A stretch of 5,988 nt of DNA from DATDPY01 sp964395765. GTDB lineage: Bacteria > Bacteroidota > Bacteroidia > Cytophagales > Cyclobacteriaceae. The position numbers were made by a program, and so were the translations under genes. The stretch spans positions 1 through 5,988 of the forward strand of contig CAYNCU010000240.1 of assembly GCA_964395765.1 (NCBI GenBank). Reading direction: 5' to 3'. Below, piece after piece: positions 5,076 through 5,988 of this stretch; position 1 is the first letter of the stretch; each line of letters begins with the position of its first letter. The notes under the pieces are model-generated. The model was not told the DNA's origin. It made no database searches and saw only the letters and a program-made list of their open reading frames with translations.

Positions 5076-5988
5076 AGATTGATCAGGGATTCCCGCTTGC
5101 GCATTTTCCCCGCGGGAATTCCGAACATCATCTTAAATCGCCGGCAAAAATAAGCGGTATCCTTGTAACCGACCTCTCTTCCGATTTCCCTGATGCTCCT
5201 TTTACTGGTTCGTAAAAGATGAACGGCTTTTTCCATTCGCTGGTATTCGATATAATCCTGGGGATTGATGCCCGTGAGCATCTTGAAATATTGTCCGACA
5301 TAATCTTCAGAAACATTTGCTACATTCGAAAGTACTTTATTGGAAAGATCGCCATCAAGATTTTCCTTGATATAGGTGAATATGCTGATGAGGCGCGGAT
5401 CTTTAAAATAAGTAACATTGGTAGCCAGCTGTTCAACAAAAAGTTGGTTCCTGATCAGATACCTGATCAGCTCCACCACAAGAAATTCCGTATTGATTTT
5501 AACAATCCGTTCACTTCCAGCCACCTGGGACTCTGCTTCCTCCATGATAATCCGGATCAGCCTGGTGATTTTTTCATCCTGAAAGGTGAAGGGTTCGATA
5601 TCCAGTGAAGCGAAAAAATTAACGGAATCAAATACCTTGGATTCGAAAGTAAGATAGCTGAAGTTATCCTGCGAGGTGTACGATACTTCAGAGTAATCGA
5701 TACTTTGCAAATAGGAATCTTTTTTGCCGGAAGCACTATCATTGGAGTATTTTGAAGGTTTCCCGCTGCCGTAAGTGATTGAAATACTCCTTCCTCCCGG
5801 AATAAATAAAATGTCGCCTTCCTTTACTACTTGATTTTCTTTTCCAAATCGGATTTCTCCCTTGTTAACAAGCAATATGGTATTCTCCACATCATAGTAA
5901 CTCTCATTCGTAACGGTTTGAATTACCTTGATGGTTTTTGATTTATTGTACTTTACTCCGAGTGATTCAATTATTTTATTGTAATCTT
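5072..5988 (-). CDS. AraC-family transcriptional regulator (5' partial, runs off the right edge)
   Basis: On the minus strand the frame is open from the window edge (first full codon 5986-5984) to the TAA at 5074-5072, giving 304 visible residues. A GTG at 5890 is only an internal Val codon: 32 residues upstream (DYNKIIESLGVKYNKSKTIK, then VIQTVTNESYYD) continue smoothly into VENTILLVNKGEIRFG. The N-terminal part (~25-75) looks like a cupin-type sensor (KGEIRFG, then VVKEGDILFIPGG). A helical middle (~137-190) follows, and then the AraC double helix-turn-helix at ~213-298: NKVLSNVANVSEDYVGQYFK, then KRSIREIGREVGYKDTAYFCRRFKMMFG, ending near IPAGKMRK. It should bind DNA as a transcription activator or repressor in response to an unknown small ligand. 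It faces the GGGP synthase-family gene tail to tail, so it does not share a promoter with it; its targets are unknown. Confidence 0.9.
   Translation of the reverse strand, partial: DYNKIIESLGVKYNKSKTIKVIQTVTNESYYDVENTILLVNKGEIRFGKENQVVKEGDILFIPGGRSISITYGSGKPSKYSNDSASGKKDSYLQSIDYSEVSYTSQDNFSYLTFESKVFDSVNFFASLDIEPFTFQDEKITRLIRIIMEEAESQVAGSERIVKINTEFLVVELIRYLIRNQLFVEQLATNVTYFKDPRLISIFTYIKENLDGDLSNKVLSNVANVSEDYVGQYFKMLTGINPQDYIEYQRMEKAVHLLRTSKRSIREIGREVGYKDTAYFCRRFKMMFGIPAGKMRKRESLINL

Noticed and set aside
5219..5608. Plus-strand 129-codon open frame antisense to the AraC gene
   Set aside because: It lies wholly inside the well-supported AraC coding region and its translation shows no recognisable domain; it is a shadow of the codon pattern.
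5888..5890. GTG at 5890 as the start of the AraC-family gene
   Set aside because: The frame stays open for 32 more codons to the window edge and the upstream residues look like normal continuous protein, so the GTG is an internal Val codon.

Overview
The window is most likely from a Bacteroidota chromosome, probably a Chitinophagales/Sphingobacteriales-type organism. The reasons are the SecA C-terminal tail type, a bacterial geranylgeranylglyceryl phosphate (GGGP) synthase-family gene, the lack of Shine-Dalgarno sequences before most starts, and one match to the Bacteroidota -7 promoter element (TAnnTTTG). The taxonomic call is inference from protein style; no database search was possible. 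I found no tRNA, rRNA, CRISPR array, insertion sequence or prophage. The only gaps between genes are 160 and 73 nt, apart from two very short ones.

Left block (1-2180, plus strand): the 3' end of secA, a small SPOR-domain lipoprotein 2 nt after it, and an M20-family metallo-amidohydrolase 3 nt after that. The spacing indicates one transcription unit, probably ended by the intrinsic terminator at 2315-2340. The first ~120 nt are much richer in G+C and do not encode recognisable SecA, so a sequence junction may lie there.

Middle (2341-3471, plus strand): a standalone Na+/phosphate cotransporter-family membrane protein with both QSSS/GANxGTT repeats and no PhoU-like tail. The T-tract of the terminator directly abuts its ATG, so any leadered transcript must pass through that hairpin.

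Right block (3545-5075, plus strand): a compact set of three genes, made of a two-TM holin-superfamily-like membrane protein, a small membrane protein of unknown function, and a GGGP/heptaprenylglyceryl phosphate synthase-family enzyme whose ATG overlaps the upstream gene by 23 nt. The last makes a prenyl-ether lipid precursor, so the set may serve the cell envelope (inference).

Right edge (5072-5988, minus strand): the C-terminal part of an AraC-family regulator, convergent with the synthase gene and sharing stop-codon bases with it. Its reading frame is open to the window edge, so the real start lies outside.

Overall this looks like ordinary chromosomal sequence with a few points worth checking, not a clear new system.
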